Below are positions 7,672 to 15,861 of a stretch of DNA of 52,024 nucleotides, piece by piece. How positions within the stretch are numbered: position 1 is the stretch's first letter; each line of letters opens with the position of its first letter. Position numbers and translations under genes: made by a program. Below the pieces are notes generated by a model. The model was not told where the DNA came from, made no database searches, and saw only the letters and a program-made list of their open reading frames with translations. This stretch comes from Fen-1077 sp964462865 (GTDB lineage: Bacteria; Chloroflexota; Dehalococcoidia; Dehalococcoidales; RBG-16-60-22): assembly GCA_964462865.1 (NCBI GenBank), contig CAYWZO010000006.1:1-52024 (forward strand), read 5' to 3'.

Positions 7672-8717
7672 TTGAGGTCAAGAACCTTTCTGTGGACCTG
7701 GGTGAGTTCGTCCTCAAGGACATCACTCTTAGCATTCAAGAGAGTGAGTATTTCGTAATCCTCGGCCCCACCGGGGCGGGGAAAACGGTATTACTTGAAT
7801 CCATCGCTGGCCTGTATCCTATAAAGAGCGGCGAAATATGGCTTAGAGGAAAGGAGTTTACCAGGATTGAGCCAGAGAAGCGAAGAATAAGTATAGTATA
7901 TCAGGATCACGTCTTGTTTCCTCACCTTTCGGTTAAAGATAATATTCTCTTTGGCTTGAGAATGAATAAAGCCACCACAGACGAACAAAAAAATAGAATC
8001 AACTGGGTTGCAGAATTACTGGGGATAAGCAATCTTCTCCACCGGCGACCAGACACATTGAGTGGTGGGGAAAAGCAGAAAGTCGCCCTGGGAAGAGCCA
8101 TCGTTACTCGGCCGGAATTACTTCTTGTCGATGAGCCGCTTAGTGCCCTCGACCCTGAAACACGTGAAAGAGTCCAGCACGAACTTCTCCAGCTTCATAG
8201 AGCATTGGGAATTACTACTCTTCATGTTACCCATGACTTCGAAGAGGCTATATCACTGGGCAACCGGATAGCGGTGATCGGTGAAGGCCGCTTGATGCAG
8301 GTGGGGACTCCGGAAGAAATATTCCGCCACCCGAATTCAGAGTTTGTGGCCCGCTTTGCCATGACCAGGAATATTTTCCTCGGGAAAGCGGAAAAGGCAT
8401 CAAACGGGGATACCATCTTTAAGGTTGATGGCGCCGAATTCATTATCGCAACGGAGAAAAGCGGCACTCATCATGCATCTATACGCCCCGAGGATATACT
8501 CATTTCCAGTGAACCCATACGTTCTAGCGCCCGTAACTGCTTTCCCGGAACCATCACGCGTATCATTGACAAAGGCTCAACGTTATACGTTACGGTAAAC
8601 ATACCACCCGAGCTTTCCTGCTTGATTACACGGCATTCTTTCGAAGAACTGGCACTTCATGAAGGCAATAAAGTCTTTCTGACCTTTAAAGCATCAGCTA
8701 TTCACCTTTTCGATTGA
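7668..8717 (+). CDS. wtpC: Tungstate/molybdate ABC transporter ATPase
   Basis: 349-residue ABC ATPase that powers oxyanion import. Walker A is GPTGAGKT (residues 33-40), the signature is LSGGEKQKVALGRA (about 128-141), Walker B is LLLVDEPLSALD (about 148-159), and the switch His is in HVTHDFEEA. The last 110 residues form a TOBE-type domain, which in ModC relatives binds molybdate or tungstate and may sense it. ATG overlaps the permease stop (ATGA), indicating translational coupling. Assignment to tungstate rests on the wtpA product. Confidence 0.93.
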   Translation: MIEVKNLSVDLGEFVLKDITLSIQESEYFVILGPTGAGKTVLLESIAGLYPIKSGEIWLRGKEFTRIEPEKRRISIVYQDHVLFPHLSVKDNILFGLRMNKATTDEQKNRINWVAELLGISNLLHRRPDTLSGGEKQKVALGRAIVTRPELLLVDEPLSALDPETRERVQHELLQLHRALGITTLHVTHDFEEAISLGNRIAVIGEGRLMQVGTPEEIFRHPNSEFVARFAMTRNIFLGKAEKASNGDTIFKVDGAEFIIATEKSGTHHASIRPEDILISSEPIRSSARNCFPGTITRIIDKGSTLYVTVNIPPELSCLITRHSFEELALHEGNKVFLTFKASAIHLFD

Positions 8718-8741
8718 TTAAAAAATAGGAGTTTATTAACA

Positions 8742-9791
8742 ATGAAGACCCGAGTTACCGCAAAAGTCAAAGCCATCACTATTATGCTAAGTCTGCTGCT
8801 CGTAGCTGTCTTGCTCATTGCCTGCGGGCAACCAGCAGCTGCGCCAACGTCAACCGTTACTGTAACGGCATCAGCACCAACCGTTACCGTAACAGCACCA
8901 GCTCCAGCCCCAAAATTATCCGGAAAACTGCAGATATTTAACGCTGGTAGTCTCACTATACCTCTGGACCAGGTAAACGAGGAGTTTAACAAACTCTATC
9001 CCGACGTGGAGATATTAGCTGAGGCAGCCGGCAGTGCCACGACGATACGCAAGGTGACCGAGCTCGACAAGGAATGTGGTGTGATTGCCTCAGCTGATTA
9101 TGCGCTGATTCCCGAACTGATGTTCCCGGACTATGCCGACTGGTATTTAATTTTCGCCACCAATCAGATGTGTCTAACTTACACGGATAGTTCCAAGTTC
9201 GCTAATGAAATAACCAGCGACAATTGGTATAAAATCCTGCAAAGGGAAGGGGTGACTTATGGCCGTAGTGACCCTGACCAGGATCCCTGCGGCTACCGAA
9301 CTCTGATGGTCTGGCAGCTTGCCGAAATCCATTATAAAACACCCGGCCTCTATGACAGTCTCTATGGCTCCCCCGACGATATGATGAGACCCAAATCTGT
9401 AGATCTCATCGCGCTGCTCGAGTCTGGAGACCTGGACTACGCCTTTGAATATACTTCTGTGGCAGCCCAGCATAACTTAAAATATGTCAAGTTGCCTCCG
9501 GAAATTAACCTCGCTGATGCGAATTTCAAAGACTTCTATGCTCAGGCACAGGTAGAAATTGCTGGGACAGAACCAGGTACGAAAATTACAGTGAAGGGAG
9601 CACCTGTAGTTTATGGCGTCACCATCCCGAAGAATTTCCCGCGTATGGATATTGCTATCACCTGGGTGGCCTTCCTGATGGGGCCTGAGGGCGTAAAAAT
9701 CATGGAAGCCAACGGACAGCCGCCAGTTTTACCGGCACAGACAAATGATGTAAACAAGCTACCGGAGGCTCTTAAGAAATATGTAAAATAA
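8742..9791 (+). CDS. wtpA: Tungstate-binding lipoprotein of the ABC transporter
   Basis: 349-residue extracytoplasmic binding protein. A lipobox ends at LLIAC (Cys28), followed by a Thr/Ala/Pro-rich tether with a repeated TVTVTA motif (about residues 37-58). The mature part begins KLQIFNAGSLTIPL, and the segment GRSDPDQDPCGYRTLMVW is characteristic of the WtpA branch, which binds tungstate and molybdate with very high affinity. Tungstate import fits an anaerobe using tungsten enzymes such as aldehyde:ferredoxin oxidoreductase or formate dehydrogenase; none is encoded in this window. Confidence 0.93.
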   Translation: MKTRVTAKVKAITIMLSLLLVAVLLIACGQPAAAPTSTVTVTASAPTVTVTAPAPAPKLSGKLQIFNAGSLTIPLDQVNEEFNKLYPDVEILAEAAGSATTIRKVTELDKECGVIASADYALIPELMFPDYADWYLIFATNQMCLTYTDSSKFANEITSDNWYKILQREGVTYGRSDPDQDPCGYRTLMVWQLAEIHYKTPGLYDSLYGSPDDMMRPKSVDLIALLESGDLDYAFEYTSVAAQHNLKYVKLPPEINLADANFKDFYAQAQVEIAGTEPGTKITVKGAPVVYGVTIPKNFPRMDIAITWVAFLMGPEGVKIMEANGQPPVLPAQTNDVNKLPEALKKYVK

Positions 9792-9795
9792 ACAG

Positions 9796-9824
9796 GTTGG
9801 GCTATCAATGGTGTGGTACCCAAC
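9796..9824 (+). terminator. Weak hairpin after wtpA
   Basis: GTTGGG (9796-9801) pairs with CCCAAC (9819-9824), followed a few bases later by GGTTTTTAT. It is a plausible but weak end-of-operon terminator. Confidence 0.3.
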
Positions 9825-9849
9825 GATGGTAGTCCGGTTTTTATCAATC

Positions 9850-10123
9850 TAAGTTGAGCTGGGCGGCTAGTTGTTTGTCCAGACCGGCGTGACCAGGGAG
9901 ATATTCGCCACCACGAGGAACCGCGAGGTAGCTAAATTCGTGGGAAAGGATAATCTCCTGGATGGCTTTTAACGGGCCGCTCTGCCGCCTTGAAATCGAT
10001 TGCGGCTTTCCCCTGGTGGCGCTGGTCACCACCCGGTCCGCCGAAGAGATGGGCCTGGAAACAGGAACCAGAGTCTTCGCTACCATCAAGGCGGTCAGCA
10101 TCCACGTCATTAAACGGCATTGA
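9850..10123 (+). pseudogene. Remnant of a ModC-type ATPase C-terminus (TOBE domain)
   Basis: Two plus-strand frames join into the C-terminus of a molybdate/tungstate ABC ATPase. Frame one (from 9871) reads VQTGVTREIFATTRNREVA then KFVGKDNLLDG and stops at 9970. Frame two (from 9962) reads FNGPLCRLEIDCGFPLVALV and continues to IKAVSIHVIKRH with a stop at 10121. The first part matches the end of the nucleotide-binding domain and the second a TOBE/Mop domain. A TAG at 9868 also interrupts the upstream frame. This is a decayed relative of wtpC, one gene away from the intact transporter. Confidence 0.75.
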
Positions 10124-10158
10124 CAGCCTGTCAGGGTTGATGTTATATTTTTTAGGCC

Positions 10159-10233
10159 GGCAGCGTAGCTCAGCGGCAGAGCAGGGGACTCATAAGCCCT
10201 TGGTCACTGGTTCAAATCCAGTCGCTGCCACCA
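10159..10233 (+). tRNA. tRNA-Met(CAT), head of the cassette array
   Basis: A complete cloverleaf can be drawn. The acceptor stem is GGCAGCG/CGCTGCC, the D stem GCTC/GAGC, the anticodon loop CTCATAA (anticodon CAT), the T stem ACTGG/CCAGT with loop TTCAAAT, and the 3' CCA is encoded. The anticodon stem has one A-G mismatch at its base and a G-T pair at its top. Elongator Met is most likely; a lysidine-modified Ile tRNA cannot be excluded. Its 3' half recurs six times downstream. Confidence 0.92.
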
Positions 10234-10277
10234 ATATTCGATGTTAACTTATGCTTAGCTATGTTTTATTTATGATA

Positions 10278-10292
10278 ATTGATAGTATCAAT
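10278..10292 (+). promoter_or_regulatory. Perfect palindrome upstream of the cupin gene
   Basis: ATTGATA-G-TATCAAT is a perfect 7-1-7 palindrome 54 bases before the cupin start. It resembles an operator, but no cognate regulator is identifiable. Confidence 0.4.
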
Positions 10293-10346
10293 CAAGACTT
10301 AATCGATAAGCTCCAGCAGCTCTTTTAGAAAGAGGGGAAGATAGTT

Positions 10347-10709
10347 ATGAAGGTAATCAGAGTCGCAAAAGTGGCTAAAGAGCCCCAGGAAAGCAAATTA
10401 TTTACCGGTCCGGTCACTCTACAAACGATTATAGGAACGGACCTGAGTAAAAAATTCTCAATAAATCAGGTTAATTTCGGCAAAGGAATAAGGAACAAAT
10501 TTCACAGCCATTCTATAGAACAGATCCTCATTGTTACCGAAGGCGAAGGCATCGTAGCCACGGAAAAAGAAGAAATAACTGTCAGACCCGGTGATATTAT
10601 TTTCATTACAGCGGGGGAAAAACACTGGCATGGAGCTGCCAAGGGGAAAACCTTTTCACATATCTACGTCACATCTCCTGACCAGAAGATGACACAGCTG
10701 GAAGATTAA
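10347..10709 (+). CDS. Single-domain cupin protein
   Basis: 120-residue cupin. Motif 1 is HSHSIEQILIVTEGEG (from residue 53), supplying His53, His55 and Glu58 as likely metal ligands. Motif 2 is RPGDIIFITAGEKHWHG (about 80-96), supplying the last His. Small cupins of this kind act as metal-dependent isomerases, dioxygenases or sensors, so no reaction is assigned. The start has a good AGGGGAAG ribosome site. It is the only gene in the first cassette, between the tRNA and the first tRNA 3' fragment, and it is more AT-rich than the core genes. Confidence 0.82.
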   Translation: MKVIRVAKVAKEPQESKLFTGPVTLQTIIGTDLSKKFSINQVNFGKGIRNKFHSHSIEQILIVTEGEGIVATEKEEITVRPGDIIFITAGEKHWHGAAKGKTFSHIYVTSPDQKMTQLED

Positions 10710-10717
10710 TATTTACT

Positions 10718-10753
10718 CCTTGGTCGGCGGTTCGAATCCACTCGCCGCCACCA
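10718..10753 (+). repeat. tRNA-Met 3'-end fragment (copy 1)
   Basis: 36 bases corresponding to the variable loop, T arm, 3' acceptor strand and CCA of the tRNA at 10159. The best-matching block is GGTTCGAATCCACTCGCCG followed by CCACCA. It differs at several positions and its acceptor strand would pair with GGCGGCG, so it may derive from a related tRNA allele carried by an element. Confidence 0.8.
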
Positions 10754-10848
10754 TTTTGTTTTAAGTCACTTCTTTACAGCCGGGCTGTAAAGGTTTATTT
10801 ACTTTATAACTTTCCAGCAAGACTGGAAGAGGATTCTGTGGACAGAAA

Positions 10849-11655
10849 ATGCTAAATAATAACATTGAAAAGACCGAGGGAATGTTCCTGGTAATAGATC
10901 GACGGAACGCCAGAGGCCTCAAGCACTGGGTCGATGAATTATTCGGAAGAAATCTGCCCGCTTGTATTGCCATAGAAAAGGTAACGGCAGACCAATATGG
11001 CAGCCTTATAAACGATATTTCAGCAAGTGGGTTCGAGGTTTGCGGCATATACAACGACAGGCCGTTCTGGAACGAACCCTATCATTTCCAATACGAAGAA
11101 ATGCACATCTTGAAAGACAAGATCGAATCTCGAATTGGTAAACCGATGCAGGTGTTCGGTTCGAAATATTTTGCCTACGATGAAAATACCCTTAAAGCTG
11201 CTGAATTGCTCGGTTTGAAATATATCTTTGCACGTGGACCAGCTGGAACAAAAGCTGTTTTATACAAACCAGAAGAATACGATGTCCAGATATTGGCTGT
11301 CAGCAACATTCCAGCCAACCTGTCGGAGATGGGAACGGGCTCTCTATGTGACCACTCCCTTTGGTCCAGAGGGGAGTCTCCGGATAGTTTTAAAAATATT
11401 CTCTTCAGTATCAAAGAAAAAAGAATAATAATGGTAGCGCAGACACACCTTAGCGGCGTTAAGCTGCATTGGTGGAATGCTTACCAGGACTTCCTGAATG
11501 CAAATACCATACACTGGAATTCTTTTGATGAATTCACTCGTGAATCGCTGGTATTACCCAATTCTCAAATACCGATAAATACTGAAGTTAAGTATATGGA
11601 ACCCAACCCAAGGATACCTCTTGAACAGGAGCCAGACTATCCATTTCACGTCTGA
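10849..11655 (+). CDS. Divergent polysaccharide deacetylase-like protein
   Basis: 268-residue protein that I recognise only by pattern. Its layout follows the NodB/polysaccharide deacetylase barrel: a strand FLVIDRRNARG, the LPACIAIEKV strand, SLINDISASGFEVCGIY, then KIESRIGKPMQVFGSKYF and NTLKAAELLGLKYIFARG. The catalytic Asp pair and the HxxxH metal site are not visible, so the protein may be inactive or do something else. No signal peptide. Sole gene of the second cassette. The ribosome site is poorly placed (GGAAGAGG about 16 bases upstream), so the start is uncertain. Confidence 0.6.
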   Translation: MLNNNIEKTEGMFLVIDRRNARGLKHWVDELFGRNLPACIAIEKVTADQYGSLINDISASGFEVCGIYNDRPFWNEPYHFQYEEMHILKDKIESRIGKPMQVFGSKYFAYDENTLKAAELLGLKYIFARGPAGTKAVLYKPEEYDVQILAVSNIPANLSEMGTGSLCDHSLWSRGESPDSFKNILFSIKEKRIIMVAQTHLSGVKLHWWNAYQDFLNANTIHWNSFDEFTRESLVLPNSQIPINTEVKYMEPNPRIPLEQEPDYPFHV

Positions 11656-11710
11656 ACAAAGAACAAGGGGATAAAGCGAAGAAGCGCGGCTTCAACCTGT
11701 GAAGATAATC

Positions 11711-11744
11711 AAGAGGCCGCTGGTTCAAATCCGGTCGCTGCCAC
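11711..11744 (+). repeat. tRNA-Met 3'-end fragment (copy 2)
   Basis: CTGGTTCAAATCC then GGTCGCTGCCAC matches the T arm and acceptor strand of the tRNA at 10159 with one difference, an A-to-G change at the end of the T loop. The CCA is lost (CCACTT). The sequence left of CTGG does not match the tRNA beyond short stretches. Confidence 0.85.
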
Positions 11745-11919
11745 TTGTTGTCAGCTTTTTAGTGATAGTTTTGTTGTGGTAAAAATGATTATGCGGAATA
11801 TTGTGAATATTATTATGATGCTGGAGAAAAAACCCAGAGCAGCTAATCCTTAACACCCAATAATATACTTCAGGTTGCCAGGTCGGGACTTTATCTCTCA
11901 CTAGCCGTTTCGATGGTTA

Positions 11920-12147
11920 CTACTCGGTGCAGACCAGCATTGAATTTATGTTTTTCCACGGAATATAAAAGTCTTCCCTACTTAACCTTATACTATCCGA
12001 GTTACCATCCCACTTTGCCGGGTTTATTTTGATACCATACTTGCTAGTGCCCTTAACCCGTCCAATATAACAGTCATATGGCGCTGTTCCTTGTATAAGA
12101 TCTATCGACACGACGTAACCTGATTTTATAGCTTCTTGTTTAATCAT
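11920..12147 (-). CDS. Small hypothetical protein, 75 aa
   Basis: 75-residue cytoplasmic protein of unknown family. The start chosen is the ATG at 12147, because GGAGG lies six bases upstream; a GTG six codons earlier is in frame but overlaps that site. The sequence is a mix of short beta-type stretches (YVVSIDLIQGT, CYIGRVKGTSKYGIKI) and ends in a Trp-containing strand, which suggests a small beta barrel. Only gene in the third cassette, and opposite in direction to the tRNA. AT-rich. Confidence 0.6.
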   Translation of the reverse strand: MIKQEAIKSGYVVSIDLIQGTAPYDCYIGRVKGTSKYGIKINPAKWDGNSDSIRLSREDFYIPWKNINSMLVCTE

Positions 12148-12437
12148 GTCGCCTCCGGTATTCACTTCGTTCTTATAATGAAATTATTAATGAATATTTA
12201 CTGAATAAACATCGAACTTTAGTAACTTTCTAACTGGTACTTTAGTCCGAAGTCTATCGGACAACGGCTTTAATTGTCTGATAAAGAGATGTTGCACTCA
12301 CGGATAGTCTGATTCATTTAATTAAAATTATTAGGGACGGAACACCACGCTTAACTCAAAGAGTATAGGCTTTGCTTAAATCCATTAGTTGAGAAAGGGT
12401 CAATTGATTTAAGTAGTTGAGTTCTTTGGGGGAAGTT
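12148..12437. other. AT-rich intergenic segment of the third cassette
   Basis: 290 bases without a gene. A small hairpin GTCCGA-AGTCTA-TCGGAC (12245-12262) is present; nothing else is recognisable. It probably holds the promoter of the small minus-strand gene. Confidence 0.4.
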
Positions 12438-12477
12438 ATAAGCCTCTGGTCGGCGGTTCAAATCCAGTCACTGCCAC
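12438..12477 (+). repeat. tRNA-Met 3'-end fragment (copy 3)
   Basis: 40 bases starting ATAAGCC, which matches the 3' side of the anticodon arm, and ending GGTTCAAATCCAGTCACTGC then CAC. This is the longest fragment. It differs from the intact tRNA at one position in the T-arm/acceptor segment, and reads GGCGG in place of the left T-stem strand, as copy 1 does. Confidence 0.88.
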
Positions 12478-12521
12478 TTTGTTTTTATCTTTTCTTTTTT
12501 AACTTATAGATAGTGCAATCA

Positions 12522-12743
12522 TTATTCTTTCTGTCGGTTTTTATGAATATGCCTGAAGTAATCATTTAATATATAGTGCCAAATCGCCTCAATTAAGAAG
12601 AACACAGCGAGAAACCCGAAGACTATAGACCACCATTGCGAGGCGAAATATGACCATAAGATAGCCATGATTATGCCTGCTATCAAATTCATTGTTCCAA
12701 CTAATTCTGTGCCTGAAAATATTTCCTTTAAAAAGTTGTTCAT
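12522..12743 (-). CDS. Small membrane protein, 73 aa
   Basis: 73 residues with two hydrophobic segments (about 15-35 and 38-57) and a basic, His-rich C-terminus (YFRHIHKNRQKE) likely in the cytoplasm. Family not recognised. The ATG follows a GGGGGG ribosome site at a normal distance, 16 bases past the stop of the upstream methyltransferase-like gene, so the two are probably co-transcribed. Confidence 0.65.
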   Translation of the reverse strand: MNNFLKEIFSGTELVGTMNLIAGIIMAILWSYFASQWWSIVFGFLAVFFLIEAIWHYILNDYFRHIHKNRQKE

Positions 12744-12759
12744 CGTTTATCCCCCCTTT

Positions 12760-13338
12760 TTAGGATTTCGGAATTCCTATCCATCTTGGAGTCCTATTCA
12801 TGTAATCTCGGTAGTAATCCCCATACTTGCTAAGAAGGAAGCGTTCTTCTGTTGGCACTGCAACACTCCACAAGCCTAACCAAAAGATACCGCACAGGAT
12901 CATAATCCAAGATGCACAGGCTACACCTATACCAAGGTACACTACGAAACCAGTTAAGTATATAGGATGTCTAGAAATTCGGTAAATGCCTCTGGTAACC
13001 GGCTTATCAAGTGTGGTATTAGCATAGTTAATACAAGTGATTACGGTCATAACCAGAGAAAGAATGTAAATAGGGAGACCTATATACAACCACACAGTGC
13101 CTATTTTCATGGGTAAGAAAATAGAATAGATTAGCGTTAAAGGGTAGATGATTACATGAGTGGATAGAGTTGATATCTTCTCAATTCTATTTAGTGGTAT
13201 GGATTCCATTGCTCTATTGTTGCTCTTTTTTGCCTCTTTATTCATTAATAAACCTGGGGCACTAAGCACCATAAAGAAGATAACCTGAAGTATCCAGGCA
13301 TTCCATACGCCTATATCGAAAGCTGGTATCAGAGACAT
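12760..13338 (-). CDS. Isoprenylcysteine methyltransferase-like membrane protein
   Basis: 192-residue integral membrane protein of the ICMT/PEMT-like family (S-adenosylmethionine-dependent). The C-terminal catalytic signature is clear: RGIYRISRHPIYLTGF (about residues 113-128), then EERFLLSKYGDYYRDYM and the terminal TPRWIG. About four to five hydrophobic segments precede and surround it. Bacterial members methylate diverse lipids or small molecules, and the substrate is unknown. GGAGGTG four bases before the ATG fixes the start. First gene of a two-gene unit. Confidence 0.82.
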   Translation of the reverse strand: MSLIPAFDIGVWNAWILQVIFFMVLSAPGLLMNKEAKKSNNRAMESIPLNRIEKISTLSTHVIIYPLTLIYSIFLPMKIGTVWLYIGLPIYILSLVMTVITCINYANTTLDKPVTRGIYRISRHPIYLTGFVVYLGIGVACASWIMILCGIFWLGLWSVAVPTEERFLLSKYGDYYRDYMNRTPRWIGIPKS

Positions 13339-13515
13339 GATTCACCTCCACCCAGTGAATGTTTTGTGATTATAGCACTATGTTTATTTTACGTCTAGAT
13401 CATATTTACAGCTTATCCGCATTTTTATACAAATCCAGCTGTAAAAATAAAAGGTCAAAGGGCTATTCATACGATAGATGAAAAAAGGCCAGGAATATTA
13501 TAGAGTTTATATATC

Positions 13516-13953
13516 GTGTACGCATTAAATTCCGGTACCTATCTGTTAATCGTTGAATTGATTCAACCAACCAATATAATTGTCAAAAGCGGTAAATTAT
13601 TTACTCTCGAGCCAGGTTATTACGGATATATTGGCTCTGCATTAAATGGACTGAAGAAGCGTATAGACCGGCATTTAAGACGAAATAAGAAATTACATTG
13701 GCATATTGATTACCTGCTGCAAATAGCATCAGTGCGATCCGTAATTTATGTTAAAAGCAATGAAAGGATTGAGTGTTCGATTGTTCAAAGCCTTGCTGAA
13801 AAGCACCATTATATTCGAGAGTTTGGATGCAGTGATTGCAAGTGCAAATCACACCTTATTTTTACTGATGATATAAAGGCGATGGAAAATAATGCTATTA
13901 TCGCCTTTAAATTAAGAAACCTTCAGCCCGTGGTAAAACGATATTGGAAATAG
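13516..13953 (+). CDS. GIY-YIG nuclease family protein (DUF123 type)
   Basis: 145-residue protein of the DUF123/GIY-YIG group. The nuclease core is visible as YYGYIGSALNGLKKRIDRHL (about residues 35-54), followed by LHWHIDYLLQIA. The C-terminal part carries a cysteine cluster, FGCSDCKCKSHLIF, also seen in this family. A role in DNA cleavage or repair is family-level inference. The start is GTG at 13516; the ribosome site is weak. It lies in the long fourth interval of the tRNA-end array. Confidence 0.82.
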   Translation: MYALNSGTYLLIVELIQPTNIIVKSGKLFTLEPGYYGYIGSALNGLKKRIDRHLRRNKKLHWHIDYLLQIASVRSVIYVKSNERIECSIVQSLAEKHHYIREFGCSDCKCKSHLIFTDDIKAMENNAIIAFKLRNLQPVVKRYWK

Positions 13954-13989
13954 TTCAGCGCCAGGCAATGCTGGTTCAGTATCCTGTCT

Positions 13990-14430
13990 TCATTTAAGGA
14001 TATCCATGATTTTATAGTATTTACTGCTCACGCTGAAAGCGAGAAATAGTATGGGTTTATCCACTCTTACAACCCGCAATGGGCAGTGTTTCAGGCCCTT
14101 GGGGCAAAGGATGAAGCAACTTTTTGTGAGTATATATTTTTCATCTTCAAGCCAGAACTCTACTTCTCCATTCAAATCTCGAGGGTTTTGCGGGTCACTA
14201 CCAATGAAACCAACGACCTCATCAAAATCATGGGTATGAGCTGGCGTACTTTCCTTCTCCGTCGCTTTCCAATACCAGGAACAAATAATACTTGGAGCTC
14301 CCTTCATCACAAAATCTTCCAGCCACAATATACGTGTTGCCCTTTTATTATACTCGTTAAGACGTTTTTGACTTTCCTCTGGCAATATCAAGTCAGTTAA
14401 AATATACTTCTGGTACTTTAAGGCAGCCAC
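13990..14430 (-). CDS. Cupin-like protein, paralog of the gene at 24350
   Basis: 146-residue cupin-fold protein. It shares with the 24350-24766 product the pattern PxHTHxFDEVxxFxGxD, an EVE strand, PxGLxHCPL and VDKPILF. The HTH...E and late His suggest a metal site. The start is a GTG with AAAGGAG eight bases upstream. Function unknown; it might act on a TRAP-imported substrate because it follows that operon, but it has its own ribosome site and a 118-base gap separates them. Confidence 0.75.
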   Translation of the reverse strand: MAALKYQKYILTDLILPEESQKRLNEYNKRATRILWLEDFVMKGAPSIICSWYWKATEKESTPAHTHDFDEVVGFIGSDPQNPRDLNGEVEFWLEDEKYILTKSCFILCPKGLKHCPLRVVRVDKPILFLAFSVSSKYYKIMDILK

Positions 14431-14548
14431 TTCAGTCTTCTCCTTTGCACGTGTACTTGGTATTTTGCCTATTCTAATTCAGAATCAAGAATTTTAAGTG
14501 ATATTTCGCTCTAAATTTGCCGTTTGAGGCCTATCGGAAAACGGGAGG

Positions 14549-15859
14549 TCATTTCAACATAACCCCTGGTAACCATAAAGATATCGCCGGGAAAGCCACC
14601 AGCAGGACGACTCGCAGGATGTCCGCCAGTACGAAGGGTAGAACGCCCTTGTAGATTTCACCCGTCGAGGCATCTTTGCCAAACATTCCCTGCATCATAA
14701 AGAGGTTCATCCCGATAGGAGGCGTAACCAGGGCTATTTCGGCCATCACCGCCACCAGTACGCCGAACCAGATTCCGCTGTATCCCAGGACCTTGGTGAA
14801 AATGGGATATAAAAAAGGCACTATCAGCACGATCGTCGAGGTTACCGGCATGACGAAACCGAGGATAAAAAGCACCAAGATGGTCATCACGATGACAGCC
14901 AGCGGCGGGACATTTGAACCAGCGATCAGGTCCAATAGCCATATATTGAGGCCGCTGAAAGCCATGAGTCTGGCGAAGACGATTGAGCCAATGATTATGG
15001 TAAACACCATGCAGGTCGTGCGTAAGCATTCGACCAGGCTGGACCAGATAGGAGCCCATTTAAAGCCTTTTTTAGCCAGCAGGATTATCAGGGCGCCAAT
15101 GGCTCCGATACCTGATGCTTCGGTAGGTGAGAAGATACCGCGATAGATACCACCGATGACCAGTGCCATCAGGAGCAACATGCCCCACACGCCTTTCAGA
15201 CTGTAAAACTTCTCTTTCCAGGTCGATGGAGCGCCCCTGGGGCCTTTCCAGACACCGACGTAGATAAGGAGGAAAATCGTCAACGAATATAAAGCGGCCT
15301 CGAGTACGCCCGGGAAAATACCGGCGATAAACAACTTGCCGATAGACTCGTCAGTGATACTACCGTATACTATGAAAGAGATACTGGGCGGTATCATGCT
15401 ACCGATAGTCGAGGCGCAGCAAATAGTTCCCAGCGCCAGGGACTTGCTGTACCCGTATTCTTTCATCGGCCCGTAGGATATGGGGCCGAACACCAGCATG
15501 CCCGAACCGCTGGAACCCGTGCACGCCGCAAAACCGGCGCAACCCCAGGTGGTGGCTATGGCCAGACCTCCCGGCATCCTGCCCAGCCATTTGGAAGCCG
15601 TATCGTAGAGTTCGCTACCAATCCCGGAAAGGCTGGCAAACATCCCCATCAGTATAAACAGGGGTACCGCCATCAGGGTATAGCTGGTAGTCTGTGACCA
15701 GATTGACATGCTTAGGACGCTCAAGGCCGGCTTAAAACCAATCAGATAGACCAGCCCCACGAAACCGGTAAGCGCGAAGGAGAAGGCTATCGGCACCTTT
15801 AAGAAGATGAGCACGAACAGAACGATAAAAGCTGTAATGCCAACCGCAAAAGGTTCCAA
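14549..15859 (-). CDS. dctM: TRAP transporter large permease DctM
   Basis: About 436 residues and some 12 hydrophobic segments, the large DctM subunit that carries out sodium-driven symport of carboxylic acids. Family features include LMAVPLFILMGMF, the CTGSSGSGMLVFGP region and the C-terminal VTPPIGMNLFMMQG. I place the start at the TTG at 15859, just after the dctQ stop, because GGGGAAGG sits seven bases upstream. A TTG at 15889 overlapping dctQ is the alternative and would add a hydrophilic 10-residue lead. Third gene of the P-Q-M operon. Confidence 0.92.
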   Translation of the reverse strand: MEPFAVGITAFIVLFVLIFLKVPIAFSFALTGFVGLVYLIGFKPALSVLSMSIWSQTTSYTLMAVPLFILMGMFASLSGIGSELYDTASKWLGRMPGGLAIATTWGCAGFAACTGSSGSGMLVFGPISYGPMKEYGYSKSLALGTICCASTIGSMIPPSISFIVYGSITDESIGKLFIAGIFPGVLEAALYSLTIFLLIYVGVWKGPRGAPSTWKEKFYSLKGVWGMLLLMALVIGGIYRGIFSPTEASGIGAIGALIILLAKKGFKWAPIWSSLVECLRTTCMVFTIIIGSIVFARLMAFSGLNIWLLDLIAGSNVPPLAVIVMTILVLFILGFVMPVTSTIVLIVPFLYPIFTKVLGYSGIWFGVLVAVMAEIALVTPPIGMNLFMMQGMFGKDASTGEIYKGVLPFVLADILRVVLLVAFPAISLWLPGVMLK

Positions 15860-15861
15860 GT

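Noticed and set aside
9844..10110. 88-residue minus-strand ORF
   Set aside because: It is antisense to the ModC/TOBE remnant, which explains the sequence better.
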